The notes under the pieces were generated by a model. It made no database searches and was not told the origin of the DNA. It saw only the letters and a program-made list of their open reading frames with translations. Shown one piece after another: positions 63,971-64,000 of a DNA stretch of 64,000 nucleotides. The translations under genes were made by a program, and so were the position numbers. Source of the DNA: CADEED01 sp041395625 (lineage in GTDB: Bacteria; Pseudomonadota; Gammaproteobacteria; Steroidobacterales; Steroidobacteraceae); assembly GCA_041395625.1 (NCBI GenBank), contig JAWLAE010000001.1:1283748-1347747 (forward strand), written 5' to 3'. Within the stretch, counting starts at the first letter, position 1. The number at the start of each line of letters is the position of its first letter.

Positions 63971-64000
63971 AGTTCGGACAAACGTCAGCAGATCACATGA

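Noticed and set aside
63967..64000. Possible next gene starting with an ATG overlapping the CHAT stop (ATGA)
   Set aside because: Only 11 codons are inside the window and no Shine-Dalgarno element precedes it; cannot be judged without downstream sequence.
1..64000. tRNA, rRNA, CRISPR array, prophage or insertion-sequence genes
   Set aside because: Both long intergenic gaps and the shorter ones were read; no cloverleaf, repeat-spacer pattern, transposase or phage gene was found.

Overview
The window is a gene-dense chromosomal stretch (GC estimated by eye at low-to-mid 60s percent) from a Gram-negative bacterium. Lipoprotein signals, a beta-barrel protein, a tripartite-pump adaptor and permease, Tat and Sec signals, an S46 dipeptidyl-peptidase, a propeller-type hybrid kinase and GGDEF/EAL proteins together suggest a metabolically versatile gammaproteobacterium, possibly near the Steroidobacteraceae, Nevskiales or Xanthomonadales. 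That placement is inference from gene content; no rRNA, tRNA, CRISPR array or intact insertion sequence was seen.

Layout. 1-7 kb: a partial DUF1499 membrane protein, a flavoprotein disulfide reductase coupled to a TVP38 membrane protein, DUF2845, a DUF885 lipoprotein hydrolase and a thiolase. 6.7-7.4 kb: a gene-free stretch with two palindromic 96-bp repeats and a separate hairpin. 7.4-12 kb: acyl-CoA dehydrogenase, then dienelactone hydrolase, succinate-semialdehyde dehydrogenase (gabD) and a Bcr/CflA-type exporter coupled by stop/start overlaps. 12.1-20.4 kb: a four-gene signalling operon with an active-looking REC-PAS-GGDEF-EAL regulator, an orphan PotD-like periplasmic binding protein, a REC-REC-HPt hybrid kinase, and a second regulator whose GGDEF and EAL domains have lost key residues. 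20.6-26.4 kb: a secreted subtilase and a 1375-residue propeller hybrid kinase. 26.5-33.4 kb: a two-domain VOC protein, an RND pump operon, its divergent MarR-type regulator with a duplicated operator, and an MFS transporter.

33.4-40 kb: SirB-like membrane protein, S46 peptidase, two YceI proteins around a cytochrome b561, a small membrane protein and a PutP-type symporter. 40-46.9 kb: a CaCA cation antiporter translationally coupled to a complete Mrp cation/proton antiporter operon (A fused to B, then C to G). 46.9-50.5 kb: three neighbouring enzymes of usually cytosolic families (VOC, UbiD, NAD(P)-binding), each with an export signal. 50.5-60.1 kb: a periplasmic glycerophosphodiesterase, an unknown lipoprotein, a DUF5916 outer-membrane protein, a penicillin-acylase-type Ntn hydrolase, an ASCH protein and acetyl-CoA synthetase. 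60.6-64 kb: an exported lipoprotein with TPR repeats and a CHAT caspase-like domain, whose C-terminal half is clearly poorer in GC.

The strongest candidates for something undescribed are the PotD/hybrid-kinase/c-di-GMP operon (12.1-20.4 kb), the exported CHAT protease (60.6-64 kb), and the cluster of exported UbiD, VOC and NAD(P)-binding proteins (46.9-50.5 kb). Nearly all convergent gene pairs have 3' ends that touch or overlap, and the heptamer TTGTTAG looks strongly over-represented across the window.
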